From assembly GCF_027213645.1 (NCBI RefSeq), contig NZ_JAPWGL010000005.1:248001-312000 (forward strand): DNA of 64,000 nucleotides, in the 5' to 3' direction. This DNA is from Pedobacter rhodius. Its GTDB lineage: Bacteria; Bacteroidota; Bacteroidia; Sphingobacteriales; Sphingobacteriaceae. Positions 17,333-25,803 of the stretch are shown here, piece after piece. The notes beneath the pieces were generated by a model that saw only the letters and a list, made by a program, of their open reading frames with translations, did no database searches and had not been told where the DNA came from. A program made the translations under genes and the position numbers. Positions within the stretch are counted from its first letter, which is position 1; each line of letters opens with the position of its first letter.

Positions 17333-17400
17333 ATTGAATTATATCGTTGTTTGATCCGTATTAAAAGGAATTTCAGGACCAGATAATACAAGTTATAACA

Positions 17401-17516
17401 AGAGGCTGTCTCAAAATGCGAAATATCATCCTGAGCCTGTGGAAAGACTTTGAAATTGTTATCCAGATCTTTTCGACAGGCTCAACATGAGTAAAACTAA
17501 TTATGAGACAGCCTTT
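17401..17516. repeat. MITE-like inverted-repeat element, copy 1
   Basis: About 116 bases bounded by AGGCTGTCTCA (17403-17413) and its exact reverse complement TGAGACAGCCT (17504-17514). Inside are CATCCTGAGCCTGTGGAAAG and TCGACAGGCTCAACATGAG, which are again roughly inverted. It has no open frame. A second element of the same design lies at 25219-25373. Confidence 0.75.
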
Positions 17517-17573
17517 CTATCTTAAAATAAGATTGCCGCATTGCTGTGCTTTTCGTAATGACGTACAGTTAGA

Positions 17574-18689
17574 TTATTTAAACTCCCTGAAATCCTGACC
17601 ATCTTTTATGTTAAGTAAACTTTCGTAAATCAGGCTGATAACATTATCTACATCTTCTTTATGGACCATTTCCACTGTAGTGTGCATGTAGCGTAACGGT
17701 AAAGAAATTAAAGCCGATGGAACGCCGCCATTTGAGTAAGCAAAAGCATCGGTATCTGTTCCGGTAGAGCGTGATGATGCCTGACGTTGGAACGGAATTT
17801 CGTTTTTCTCCGCCGTTTTGATTAATAACTTGTTCAGGTTGGTTTGTACCGCCGGTGCGTAAGAAACAACCGGTCCTTTGCCTGCTGCTAAATCGCCCTG
17901 TGTATTTTTATTAATCATTGGTGTTGTCGTATCGTGCGTTACGTCGGTAATAATGGCCACATTTGGTTTAATACGTTCTGCGATCATTTCTGCGCCGCGT
18001 AAGCCAATTTCTTCTTGTACAGAGTTAACAATGTATAAACCGAAAGGTAGTTTTTTCTTGTTTTCTTTTAATAAACGGGCAACTTCAGCAATCATAAAAC
18101 CGCCGACACGGTTGTCTAAAGCACGACCAACATAGTAACGGTCGTTTAAGACCATAAATTCATCTTCGTAGGTAATTACACAACCCACGTGGATGCCTAA
18201 TTTCTCTACTTCTTCTTTTGAGGTACAGCCGCAATCTAAAAAGATATTTTTTAATTCAGGTGCTTGTTCCTTTTCGCCATGACGGGTGTGGATGGCCGGC
18301 CAGCCGAATACAGCTTTAACCAAACCCTTTTCAGTGTGGATATTTACACGTTTCGATGGTGCAATCTGGTGGTCAGAACCACCATTACGGATTACATAGA
18401 TTAAACCATCGGCTGTGATGTAATTTACATACCACGAAATTTCATCCGCATGTGCTTCGATTACAACTTTATAAGCCGCTTTTGGATTAATTACACCAAC
18501 TGCAGTACCGTAATTATCAATAAAATGTTCGTCGATATAAGGTTTGAGGTAATTTAACCAAAGCTTTTGTCCTTCCCATTCATAGCCCGTAGGTGCCGGG
18601 TTGTTTATGTATTCTTCAAGAAATTGTAATGATTTTTTGGTTACAACTGCAACATGTTTTTTCTTGTCGTCTTCTTTTTTCTTAGCCAT
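17574..18689 (-). CDS. M42 family metallopeptidase (aminopeptidase)
   Basis: A 371-residue cytoplasmic aminopeptidase of the M42 (PepA/TET-like) family. Visible dinuclear zinc ligands and catalytic residues are His in IEAHADEISWYV, Asp in GRALDNRVGGF, the Glu pair in NSVQEEIGLRGAE, Asp in AIITDVTHD and the C-terminal His in RYMHTTVEMVHKED. Members trim peptides from the N-terminus in large oligomers. The N-terminus is unusually Lys-rich (MAKKKEDDKKK). It stands alone, followed by a repeat element. Confidence 0.93.
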   Translation of the reverse strand: MAKKKEDDKKKHVAVVTKKSLQFLEEYINNPAPTGYEWEGQKLWLNYLKPYIDEHFIDNYGTAVGVINPKAAYKVVIEAHADEISWYVNYITADGLIYVIRNGGSDHQIAPSKRVNIHTEKGLVKAVFGWPAIHTRHGEKEQAPELKNIFLDCGCTSKEEVEKLGIHVGCVITYEDEFMVLNDRYYVGRALDNRVGGFMIAEVARLLKENKKKLPFGLYIVNSVQEEIGLRGAEMIAERIKPNVAIITDVTHDTTTPMINKNTQGDLAAGKGPVVSYAPAVQTNLNKLLIKTAEKNEIPFQRQASSRSTGTDTDAFAYSNGGVPSALISLPLRYMHTTVEMVHKEDVDNVISLIYESLLNIKDGQDFREFK

Positions 18690-18697
18690 ATTTATTT

Positions 18698-18832
18698 ACG
18701 ATTTTAGATTTACGGTTTTAGATTTAAAAAGCAACTAAAACATCCATCTAATTTTATTTATTTTTCTGTTAAAATTTTCAACATACAATCCCAAATTTAT
18801 TAATCGTAATTCGTAAATCTACAATCTAAAAT
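18698..18832. repeat. interspersed inverted repeat (GATTTTAGATTTACG family)
   Basis: TTTACGATTTTAGATTTACG with a following TTTTAGATTT copy on the left is mirrored by TCGTAAATCTACAATCTAAAAT-like sequence on the right, so the ends are inverted around an AT-rich centre. The right end runs into the 3' end of the GNAT gene and supplies its TAG stop codon (18826-18828). Confidence 0.6.
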
Positions 18833-19242
18833 TCCAATTCCATAACTACGAAATCATAGCCATCTTTGAAAAACGTATCTTTGGTTTCGTGGAAGCCAAA
18901 TTTAAAATAAAATTCCTTTGCATTAACACGGGCATTGCACCAAAGCGCTGTTGCCTTCTGAATTTTACAAAAATCTAGGATATATTCCATTAGTTGAGTA
19001 CCATAACCTAATTTTTGGGCTTCGGGTAGAACAGCGAGCTTTCTGAATTGATAAACATCACCTTGCGAAAACAGCGATACGACACCCGTTAATTTATGGT
19101 CGGCATACAGCCCAAAATGTACGCCGTCAAAATCGTCTTTCAATTTTACCGAATCGAAAGGCATATCAGGGTACATTGCCAGATGACGAATCCTCCAGGT
19201 TAATGATGGGAAAATTTGCTCTATTTGAATCAGGGTTTCCAA
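18826..19242 (-). CDS. GNAT family N-acetyltransferase
   Basis: A 138-residue GNAT-fold protein. The acetyl-CoA-binding motif A is at VYQFRKLAVLPEAQKLGYG (core QxLGYG) and is followed by the helix TQLMEYILDFCKI; the last strands (YFKFGFHETKDTFFKDG) fit the C-terminal part of the fold. The acyl acceptor is unknown. It begins one base after the stop of the MFS transporter gene, so both are likely co-transcribed. The stop codon lies inside a repeat element, and the C-terminus may have been reshaped by it. Confidence 0.85.
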   Translation of the reverse strand: METLIQIEQIFPSLTWRIRHLAMYPDMPFDSVKLKDDFDGVHFGLYADHKLTGVVSLFSQGDVYQFRKLAVLPEAQKLGYGTQLMEYILDFCKIQKATALWCNARVNAKEFYFKFGFHETKDTFFKDGYDFVVMELEF

Positions 19243-19243
19243 A

Positions 19244-20401
19244 TTAAAATTTCTTGTTTCCGTAAAATTGATAAATTAATGTATTCAGTACGATTATTCC
19301 TGCCATGCCATAGCAAAATAAGTTCCACCCGCCTTTATCCCAAAGATATAAACCTAAAGCGGAACCGCAACTCGCACCAATAAAACTCACAGACATAAAA
19401 ATGGTATTCAATCTGTTTCTGGCTTCAGGAATTAAGGTGTAAATTCTGGTTTGATTGGTTACGTGAATGGCTTGCTGGCCGATATCAATAAGAACAATTC
19501 CGATTACAAATAAGTATAAATGATTTCCGGTAAAATAGAATAAAGCAATACTGATGATTTGCAAGATAAAACCTATCATTAAATTTTTACGCGGATTATT
19601 GCCATCGCTGAGTTTACCAACTAATGGGGCAGCTAAAGCGCCTGCCGCACCGGCGATACCAAATAAACCAATTTGCAGGGTTTGAAAACTAAATGGTGGA
19701 TTTGCAAGAAACAGAACCATGGTTGTCCAGAAGGCACTTATAATTGCAAAAGCTAAAAAGTTAATTATGGAAGTTTCGCGTAAAGCCGGTTGCGTTTTAA
19801 TATAGCTGAACATCGAAGTCATTAATTCTTTATACGAGCCTTTAAAAGCAGGGTAACTCTGCGGAAAACGTTTAGCCATTAAAGCGATAAGTAAGGCGCA
19901 AATGCCGGCAGCCATAAAGTATACAGCTCTCCAGCCTAACCAAAAGCCTATGCTTCCGCTAACCGCTCTCGAAGCTAAAATACCGACAAGCAAACCGCTC
20001 ATAATCATACCAATGTTTGCACCGCGATTTTCGTCAGAACTTAAATTGGCAGCGAGCGGTAAAATAAGCTGTGGAACAATTGAGCAGGCACCAATTAAAA
20101 CCGAGGCAATTTCGAGCAGGAAAAATGTTTTTGAAACTGCTGCAACTAACAGGGCTAAAATGGCTAATCCTGTAATGACTAAAATCTGTTTTTTACGCTC
20201 GAACATATCACCCAGCGGAACCAGTAGAAATAAACCCAGGGCATAGCCAATTTGCGTTAAATAGGTAATACGCCCTGCATAACTTTCTGTAAGGTTAAAA
20301 TCTTTGGCAACCAGGATTACTAGAGGTTGGCAGTAGTAAATATTTGCAACAATTAAGCCTGTACAAAAGGCCATTAAAAGAATATCTGCTCGTTTTAACA
20401 T
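19244..20401 (-). CDS. MFS transporter
   Basis: A 385-residue protein with twelve hydrophobic segments. The loop between helices 2 and 3 has GDMFERKKQ, the major-facilitator signature (G-D-x-x-x-R-K), and the equivalent loop in the second half has GKLSDGNNPRKN. The start LLMAFCTGLIVANIYYCQPLV is like the YgaY/sugar-efflux-type subgroup of proton-driven exporters. Substrate unknown. The GNAT gene follows after one base. Upstream lies low-complexity repeat DNA. Confidence 0.88.
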   Translation of the reverse strand: MLKRADILLMAFCTGLIVANIYYCQPLVILVAKDFNLTESYAGRITYLTQIGYALGLFLLVPLGDMFERKKQILVITGLAILALLVAAVSKTFFLLEIASVLIGACSIVPQLILPLAANLSSDENRGANIGMIMSGLLVGILASRAVSGSIGFWLGWRAVYFMAAGICALLIALMAKRFPQSYPAFKGSYKELMTSMFSYIKTQPALRETSIINFLAFAIISAFWTTMVLFLANPPFSFQTLQIGLFGIAGAAGALAAPLVGKLSDGNNPRKNLMIGFILQIISIALFYFTGNHLYLFVIGIVLIDIGQQAIHVTNQTRIYTLIPEARNRLNTIFMSVSFIGASCGSALGLYLWDKGGWNLFCYGMAGIIVLNTLIYQFYGNKKF

Positions 20402-20580
20402 AGATGAGATGTAAAATGTAGAGATGTAAGATGGAATTAATATGTAAGATGGATAATGGATGATGGAAATCCCTCATTATTATCCATCTTTCAATAACCA
20501 TCTGATATGTAAAATGTAGAGATATAAAATGGATGATGGGTACGGCATTTTTCCCCATCACCCATCTTACATTAACCCGC
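20402..20580. repeat. low-complexity ATGTAAGATGG-type repeat region
   Basis: Degenerate copies of units such as GATGTAAAATGTAGAGATG, GTAAGATGGAT and CCATCACCCATCTTACAT, in direct and inverted orientation, fill the space between the carboxylase and MFS genes. No conserved unit length, so not a CRISPR array. Confidence 0.6.
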
Positions 20581-20588
20581 TTCCATAT

Positions 20589-22130
20589 TTATAAGGGTAT
20601 GTTTCCATGTTTCTTACGAGGCTTATTTACCACCTTATTTTCTAACATCTTAAAAGCTTTTATCAACTTAATCCGGGTTTGCGCAGGTTCAATTACTTCA
20701 TCAATAAAACCGCGTTCGGCAGCCCGATAAGGATTTGCGAAAATATCTGAATACAGTTTTTCTTTTTCCAGCCATTTTTCCTGCGGATTTTCGGCTGTTG
20801 TAATTTCTCTTTTAAAAATGATTTCCGCTGCACCTTTTGCGCCCATCACTGCAATTTCAGCACTTGGCCAGGCGTAATTCATATCGGCACCGATGTGTTT
20901 ACTATTCATTACATCATAAGCGCCACCATAAGCTTTTCTGGTTATCACCGTTATACGCGGAACAGTAGCTTCACTAAAGGCATATAATAATTTTGCTCCA
21001 TTGGTAATGATGCCATTCCACTCCTGGTCAGTGCCCGGAAGGAAGCCCGGAACATCTTCAAAAACCAATAAAGGAATATTGAAACAATCGCAAAAACGAA
21101 CAAATCGGGCCGCTTTTGTTGATGAATTACTGTCTAAAACACCAGCTAAATAAGCCGGTTGATTGGCAACAATTCCAATACTTCTTCCGGCCAGACGGGC
21201 AAAACCTACAACAATATTCTCAGCATAGGCTGCATGCACTTCCAGAAAACTATCTGCATCAGCAACCGCTGAAATGACTTCTCTAATATCATAAGGCTGA
21301 GATGCATTTTCAGGCATAAACGTATTGAGTTCCGGTCTGCTTTCTTCTGCTCCTTCGTAAGGTAAATGTTCTGTAATTTCCTCGCAATTTTGCGGCATGT
21401 AACTCAAAAGCTTTTTAACATGTGTTATTGCTTCGATTTCATTTGCACAAGCAAAATGTGTTACGCCCGATTTGGTTGCATGTGTATTTGCACCACCAAG
21501 TTCTTCTGAAGTTACTTCTTCGTGAGTTACCGTTTTAACCACATTTGGGCCGGTTACGAACATGTAAGAGGTATTTTCCACCATTAAAATAAAATCGGTG
21601 ATGGCAGGGGAATAAACTGCTCCACCCGCACATGGACCCATAATAGCTGATAACTGCGGGATTACACCCGAAGCCTGAACATTTTTGTAAAATATATCGG
21701 CATAGCCGCCTAAAGAAACCACACCTTCCTGAATACGAGCCCCGCCACTATCATTCAGGCCAATTAACGGCGCGCCATTTTTCATCGCCATATCCATTAA
21801 CTTACAGATTTTCTCCGCATGAGTTTCAGATAAGGAACCACCAAAAACCGTAAAATCCTGCGAGAAAACATAGGTTAAACGGCCATTAATTGTGCCATAA
21901 CCCGTAACTACACCATCGCCGGGATATTTTTCCCTTTCCATACCAAAATCGGTACTACGATGGGTAACGAGCATACCAATTTCTTCAAAACTGCCTTCGT
22001 CCATTAAAAAATGAATGCGTTCTCTGGCAGTAAGTTTTCCTTTTTTGTGCTGACTTTCGATTCTCGCTTGTCCGCCACCAAGGTTCGCCTGGTTTATTTT
22101 ATCTTGAAGTAATGCTATTTTTTTATCCAT
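20589..22130 (-). CDS. acyl-CoA carboxylase carboxyltransferase (beta) subunit
   Basis: A 513-residue carboxyltransferase of the propionyl-/methylmalonyl-CoA type (PccB/MmdA family). Landmarks are KLTARERIHFLMDEGSFEE, DFTVFGGSLSETHAEKI, GGARIQEGVVSLGGYADIF (N-terminal oxyanion hole) and the C-terminal AYGGAYDVMNSKHIGAD and EIAVMGAKGAAEIIF. It moves a carboxyl group from biotin to an acyl-CoA. The biotin carboxylase and carrier subunits are not adjacent. The start at 22130 begins at the conserved KIALLQDKI helix; an in-frame ATG 81 bases upstream is less likely. Whether the complex makes methylmalonyl-CoA or works as a decarboxylase cannot be decided here. Confidence 0.92.
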   Translation of the reverse strand: MDKKIALLQDKINQANLGGGQARIESQHKKGKLTARERIHFLMDEGSFEEIGMLVTHRSTDFGMEREKYPGDGVVTGYGTINGRLTYVFSQDFTVFGGSLSETHAEKICKLMDMAMKNGAPLIGLNDSGGARIQEGVVSLGGYADIFYKNVQASGVIPQLSAIMGPCAGGAVYSPAITDFILMVENTSYMFVTGPNVVKTVTHEEVTSEELGGANTHATKSGVTHFACANEIEAITHVKKLLSYMPQNCEEITEHLPYEGAEESRPELNTFMPENASQPYDIREVISAVADADSFLEVHAAYAENIVVGFARLAGRSIGIVANQPAYLAGVLDSNSSTKAARFVRFCDCFNIPLLVFEDVPGFLPGTDQEWNGIITNGAKLLYAFSEATVPRITVITRKAYGGAYDVMNSKHIGADMNYAWPSAEIAVMGAKGAAEIIFKREITTAENPQEKWLEKEKLYSDIFANPYRAAERGFIDEVIEPAQTRIKLIKAFKMLENKVVNKPRKKHGNIPL

Positions 22131-22233
22131 ATTTGGTTGGTAACAGATTTTAAATTTAGAAATTACATTCGGGAATGCAAGGTTCTGCCCGTTGTTATTT
22201 ACCAAAGACACCTGAATATTTGTTTTTTCTGCA

Positions 22234-22266
22234 AACCCCGCAGGTTTTTAAAACCTATAGGGTTTA
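22234..22266. repeat. palindromic interspersed repeat (AAACCC...AGGTTTT family), copy 1
   Basis: AAACCCCGCAGGTTTT is followed by AAAACCTATAGGGTTT, an inverted repeat with a small asymmetric centre. The hairpin at 54537-54567 (AACCTCGCGGG / CCTGCGAGGTT) has the same sequence style. Lies upstream of the 22392 gene. Confidence 0.6.
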
Positions 22267-22329
22267 AATAATCGGATGTTTAAATTCCTGTCAATCACTT
22301 ATATTACATTTTTTTTACAGCTTAAAGTA

Positions 22330-22358
22330 TTGAAAAACCAATAATCCGTTTAATTTTG
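22330..22358 (+). promoter_or_regulatory. promoter of the 22392-22736 gene
   Basis: TTG at 22330-22332, an 18-base spacer and TAATTTTG at 22351-22358 match the Bacteroidota -33/-7 consensus in both elements. The start codon is 33 bases downstream of the -7 box. Confidence 0.75.
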
Positions 22359-22391
22359 TAATTACATTAGAACAGAATTAGAACCGACTAA

Positions 22392-22736
22392 ATGTTTTTG
22401 AGAAAATACAAGTATATCATCGTTGCCGCTTTTATGCTCATCTTCAGTGCGAAGATGGCCATTTCCGGCGCACCGGTATTTTGCACTTGTATTGACCGGG
22501 AAATCATGAACGCCGTAATCATGCAGATTGAGTTAGAGCATGATGGCGGAAAGGATGCCGCCAAAGACACATCTAAATTCACAGATTTTAAACTTGTTGA
22601 ATTAAATCATCCAATCTTCTCTTACGAGTTCTCCTCAAGTCATTTTGTTTTGAAGAGTAGTTTTGTAGAGCACTTCAAAAGATATGTAGATCCATATCAT
22701 CCTACGGTTCCGACACCACCACCCAACTTTTGCTAA
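22392..22736 (+). CDS. small secreted or membrane-anchored hypothetical protein
   Basis: A 114-residue protein. Residues 7-25 (KYIIVAAFMLIFSAKMAIS) form one hydrophobic segment that is either an uncleaved anchor or a signal peptide; the rest is hydrophilic, with a CTC cysteine pair near residue 33, an acidic/Lys patch and a Pro-rich tail (PTVPTPPPNFC) ending in cysteine. No family is recognised. A well-matched promoter lies upstream, which supports it as a real gene. It stands alone. Confidence 0.65.
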   Translation: MFLRKYKYIIVAAFMLIFSAKMAISGAPVFCTCIDREIMNAVIMQIELEHDGGKDAAKDTSKFTDFKLVELNHPIFSYEFSSSHFVLKSSFVEHFKRYVDPYHPTVPTPPPNFC

Positions 22737-22877
22737 GTTTTTAGGTGTAACAACATTTTCTCGATTGAATTTATCGATAACAAATCGTAAGCTTTAAGCA
22801 GGCTTTTTGCTATCTATATTCTTTTTGCTGTTGCACTGCGATTTATTCGTTAAAATTTACCAGATAATTATATCGTT

Positions 22878-24488
22878 ATGCAAAAGTTTAACCCGGCCTT
22901 TTCAGGTTCGGATGTGAAAAAATATATTCTTAAAAAGAATTTAAAGAAAGATTTACCCGCCAGTATTGTTGTTTTTCTGGTAGCCTTGCCATTGTGTTTG
23001 GGTATCGCACTGGCGTCAGGCGCGCCTTTATTCGCCGGTTTAATAACCGGCATTATAGGTGGAATAGTTGTGGCCTCATTTAGTGGTTCGCAACTGAGTG
23101 TAAGTGGTCCGGCTGCAGGTTTAACTGTAATCGTTCTGGGTGCAATTACCTCCCTGGGTGCCTATCCAACATTTTTACTTGCGGTTGTGCTGGCTGGTGT
23201 TTTCCAGTTAATTTTAGGTTTGATAAAAGCCGGAACAATTGGCAATTACTTTCCTTCGAGCGTAATCGAAGGAATGCTGGCGGCCATCGGGTTAATCTTG
23301 ATTTTAAAACAGCTTCCGCATGCATTGGGTGTTGATACCGATTTTAGTGGTGATGAAGGTTTCTTTCAGCAGGATCATGAAAATACTTTTTCTGCGATAT
23401 CTGCTGCGTTAGGCCACTTTAGTCTGGCTGCTGTAGTGATTAGTTTGTTGTCGATCGCAATTTTAATTATATGGCCGAAATTTCCAAAACTTGCCATTGT
23501 ACCTGCACCATTATTGGTTGTAGCCCTGGGTATTATCGGTACGATAATTTTTGGTGGAACTGATCACCCGCTTCGAGCCGATCAAATGGTGAAAATACCT
23601 GTAGTAAATGGTTTTGGAGAATTTATCGGGCTATTTACGACACCCGATTTTTCTCAACTGGCAAATAAAAATGTTTACATCGTTGCAATTACCATTGCTG
23701 TTGTAGCAAGTTTGGAAACCCTTTTAAGTATCGAAGCCATTGATAAAATAGATCCGATTAAACGCATATCGCCAACAAACCGCGAATTAATTGCACAAGG
23801 TATCGGAAATATTGCCAGCGGCATGGTTGGCGGTTTACCAATGACTTCGGTAATTGTTAGGAGCTCAGCCAATGTAAATTCTGGAGCAAGAACCAAGATG
23901 TCGGCAATTTTTCATGGTGTCTGGTTATTGCTTTCCTTACTATTTATTCCACAGGTAATTAATATGATTCCATTATCTTGTTTGGCTGCAATTTTACTGG
24001 TTACAGGTTACAGGCTTACGCGGATAAGCTTGTTTAAACACATGTACCATAAAGGCTGGGATCAGTTTGTACCTTTTGTGGTAACGATTGTTGCCGTATT
24101 GTTTACCGATTTATTAAAAGGTGTGGCCGTTGGCATGTTGGTTTCTATCTTTTATTTATTGCGTACCAATATGCGTAATCCTTTTTTCTACAGAATTACA
24201 AATGATGGCGATAAAAAAAACATCAGAATTAAACTGGCAGAAGAAGTCTCTTTTTTAAATAAGGCAGCTATACAGGTTGTTTTAACGAATATTCCACGAG
24301 AAACAAATGTAATTATTGATGGAAGTAACGCAAGATACATCGACCCGGATGTTCTGGAAACCATTTTTAATTATAAACATAATGCTTACACAAAAGGCAT
24401 TATTGTAACTTTAGAAAATGTACAGAAACATTATACTGTACCAAAATTAAATAATAAGATTGTAGAAGAAATAAATAATAAAAAATAA
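22878..24488 (+). CDS. SulP family anion transporter (probable bicarbonate transporter)
   Basis: A 536-residue inner-membrane protein with 12-14 helices and a C-terminal STAS-like domain (from about residue 450, EEVSFLNKAAIQVVL, NVIIDGSNARYIDPDV). The N-terminus DLPASIVVFLVALPLCLGIALASGAP and the VSGPAAGLTVIV motif are typical of SulP proteins that carry sulfate, bicarbonate or other anions. The stop TAA overlaps the ATG of a beta-carbonic anhydrase gene by one base, so both proteins are made together; this favours bicarbonate as substrate (BicA-like), which is an inference from context. Confidence 0.9.
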   Translation: MQKFNPAFSGSDVKKYILKKNLKKDLPASIVVFLVALPLCLGIALASGAPLFAGLITGIIGGIVVASFSGSQLSVSGPAAGLTVIVLGAITSLGAYPTFLLAVVLAGVFQLILGLIKAGTIGNYFPSSVIEGMLAAIGLILILKQLPHALGVDTDFSGDEGFFQQDHENTFSAISAALGHFSLAAVVISLLSIAILIIWPKFPKLAIVPAPLLVVALGIIGTIIFGGTDHPLRADQMVKIPVVNGFGEFIGLFTTPDFSQLANKNVYIVAITIAVVASLETLLSIEAIDKIDPIKRISPTNRELIAQGIGNIASGMVGGLPMTSVIVRSSANVNSGARTKMSAIFHGVWLLLSLLFIPQVINMIPLSCLAAILLVTGYRLTRISLFKHMYHKGWDQFVPFVVTIVAVLFTDLLKGVAVGMLVSIFYLLRTNMRNPFFYRITNDGDKKNIRIKLAEEVSFLNKAAIQVVLTNIPRETNVIIDGSNARYIDPDVLETIFNYKHNAYTKGIIVTLENVQKHYTVPKLNNKIVEEINNKK

Positions 24489-25123
24489 TGAAGGCACATA
24501 CTTTAGAAACACAAGCAACAATTACCCCTGAAAAAGCATTTGAAATACTAAAAGAAGGTAATGAAAGATTTGTAAAAAATTTAAAAGCCAATAGAGATTT
24601 ACTAGCGCAAGTAAATGATACCAGAGCAGGACAATGGCCATTTGCGGTAATATTAAGCTGTATAGACAGTCGCACTTCTGCAGAATTGATCTTTGACCAA
24701 GGATTAGGAGATGTTTTTAGTGTGAGAATAGCCGGGAATTTTGTGAACCAAGATATTTTGGGGTCTATGGAATTCGGCTGTAATGTTGCAGGATCTAAAT
24801 TAATTGTTGTTTTAGGGCATTCAAAATGCGGAGCTTTAAAAGGAGGATTAGATGCTGCTGCAATCCACCAAACGGAAATGAAAAACCTTTGCCATTTAGT
24901 AGATCATTTTAACCCAATTATTGAGGAAATTATTACTGAAGGAGAAGAACGCTCATCTAAAAATGATGACTTGTTGGAAAGGCTGAACATACAAAATGTA
25001 AAGCAAACGATAGAAGATATCCGCGATCAAAGTGCTACTTTGAACCAAATGGAAAAAGAGGGGAAAATAAAAATAGTAGGCGCGAATTATAATGTAGAAA
25101 CTGGTATTGTAAGCTGGTTATAG
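24488..25123 (+). CDS. beta-class carbonic anhydrase
   Basis: A 211-residue zinc enzyme that interconverts CO2 and bicarbonate. All beta-class ligands and catalytic residues are visible: Cys58, Asp60 and Arg62 in SCIDSRTS, His111 and Cys114 in LGHSKCGAL. It overlaps the SulP gene through TAATG. The pair would import bicarbonate and supply CO2/HCO3- for carboxylases. The Cys-Asp-Arg/His-Cys set makes the call firm. Confidence 0.95.
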   Translation: MKAHTLETQATITPEKAFEILKEGNERFVKNLKANRDLLAQVNDTRAGQWPFAVILSCIDSRTSAELIFDQGLGDVFSVRIAGNFVNQDILGSMEFGCNVAGSKLIVVLGHSKCGALKGGLDAAAIHQTEMKNLCHLVDHFNPIIEEIITEGEERSSKNDDLLERLNIQNVKQTIEDIRDQSATLNQMEKEGKIKIVGANYNVETGIVSWL

Positions 25124-25218
25124 CATTTAAGACCATAATAGTCAAAAAGTTCGTACTTATATTTTGATAGTTTTATAAAATACGTTGGCTTATCAATACA
25201 TTTGCCGGTATTAATAAA

Positions 25219-25373
25219 AAAGAGGTTGTATCATAAATATGAAAGGTCATCGTTAGCCTTTCAAAAGACTTGTAAAAATTGCCTTTGAGGACGTTTCGAT
25301 GCTTCGGTAAACTCAGCACAGGCTGAGCTCAACGTAACAAGTTTCAAAAATAATTTTATGATACAGCCTCTTT
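25219..25373. repeat. MITE-like inverted-repeat element, copy 2
   Basis: About 155 bases bounded by AAAGAGGTTGTATCATAAA (25219-25237) and TTTTATGATACAGCCTCTTT (25354-25373), 18-19 bases inverted with one mismatch. The centre contains a second inverted motif (AGCACAGGCTGAGCTCAACG). It has no open frame. Its right end meets the stop codon of the gene at 25372-25623. It is related to copy 1 at 17401-17516 by ends and by the CAGGCT-GAGCTCAAC core. Confidence 0.78.
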
Positions 25374-25623
25374 ACTTTTCTTTACTATTCGGCATGTTTC
25401 CGGCGTGTCCCTCGTTTCCTTTTTCAGAATCTTCACGGGCTTCTTCCGAACCAAAATCGCCTCTTCCAAAATTTCTACCCAGGTTACCCGCATCAGATTT
25501 TACTTTGTTTTTTTCGTTATTTTCATCGCTGTGATGACGGGGAACCAACTGATCGGGCATATTTGTTTTATCTGCAGCGTTATCCGCGTTTTTATCTTTT
25601 AAATTTTCGTTTTGATTATCCAT
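25372..25623 (-). CDS. small hydrophilic, likely disordered protein
   Basis: An 83-residue protein made almost only of Asn, Asp, Glu, Lys, Gly and Ser, without hydrophobic core, so it is likely disordered. It contains LGRNFGRGDFGSEEARED in the middle. Similar small Asn/Lys-rich, stress-protein-like sequences occur in Pedobacter-type genomes, but I cannot name a family. Its stop codon lies at the edge of an inverted-repeat element that may also end its transcript. No strong promoter seen. Confidence 0.6.
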   Translation of the reverse strand: MDNQNENLKDKNADNAADKTNMPDQLVPRHHSDENNEKNKVKSDAGNLGRNFGRGDFGSEEAREDSEKGNEGHAGNMPNSKEK

Positions 25624-25758
25624 GATGTTTTTTTTTATTAAGAACAGCAGGAATTCGAGATGGTTTTAAAAGAGTGATAAGGATTTGGAAATGTGTGTGC
25701 GGTGCTTTTCTTTCAAAGCTCATAGGTTTAATCACAAAATAAATGTTTTAAACGCCTT

Positions 25759-25792
25759 AAAAAAAGAAAAACCCCTGATTGCTCAAGGGTTT
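25759..25792 (-). terminator. intrinsic terminator downstream of pruA
   Basis: On the minus strand AAACCCTTGA and TCAGGGGTTT pair over ten bases (one G-T) with a GCAA tetraloop, and TTCTTTTTTT follows. It lies about 70 bases after the pruA stop and upstream of the small hydrophilic protein gene. Confidence 0.88.
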
Positions 25793-25803
25793 CGGAAATT
25801 TAT

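Noticed and set aside
20402..20580. Possible CRISPR-like array of ATGTAAGATGG units
   Set aside because: Units vary in length and orientation, spacers are not of constant size, and there are no cas genes.
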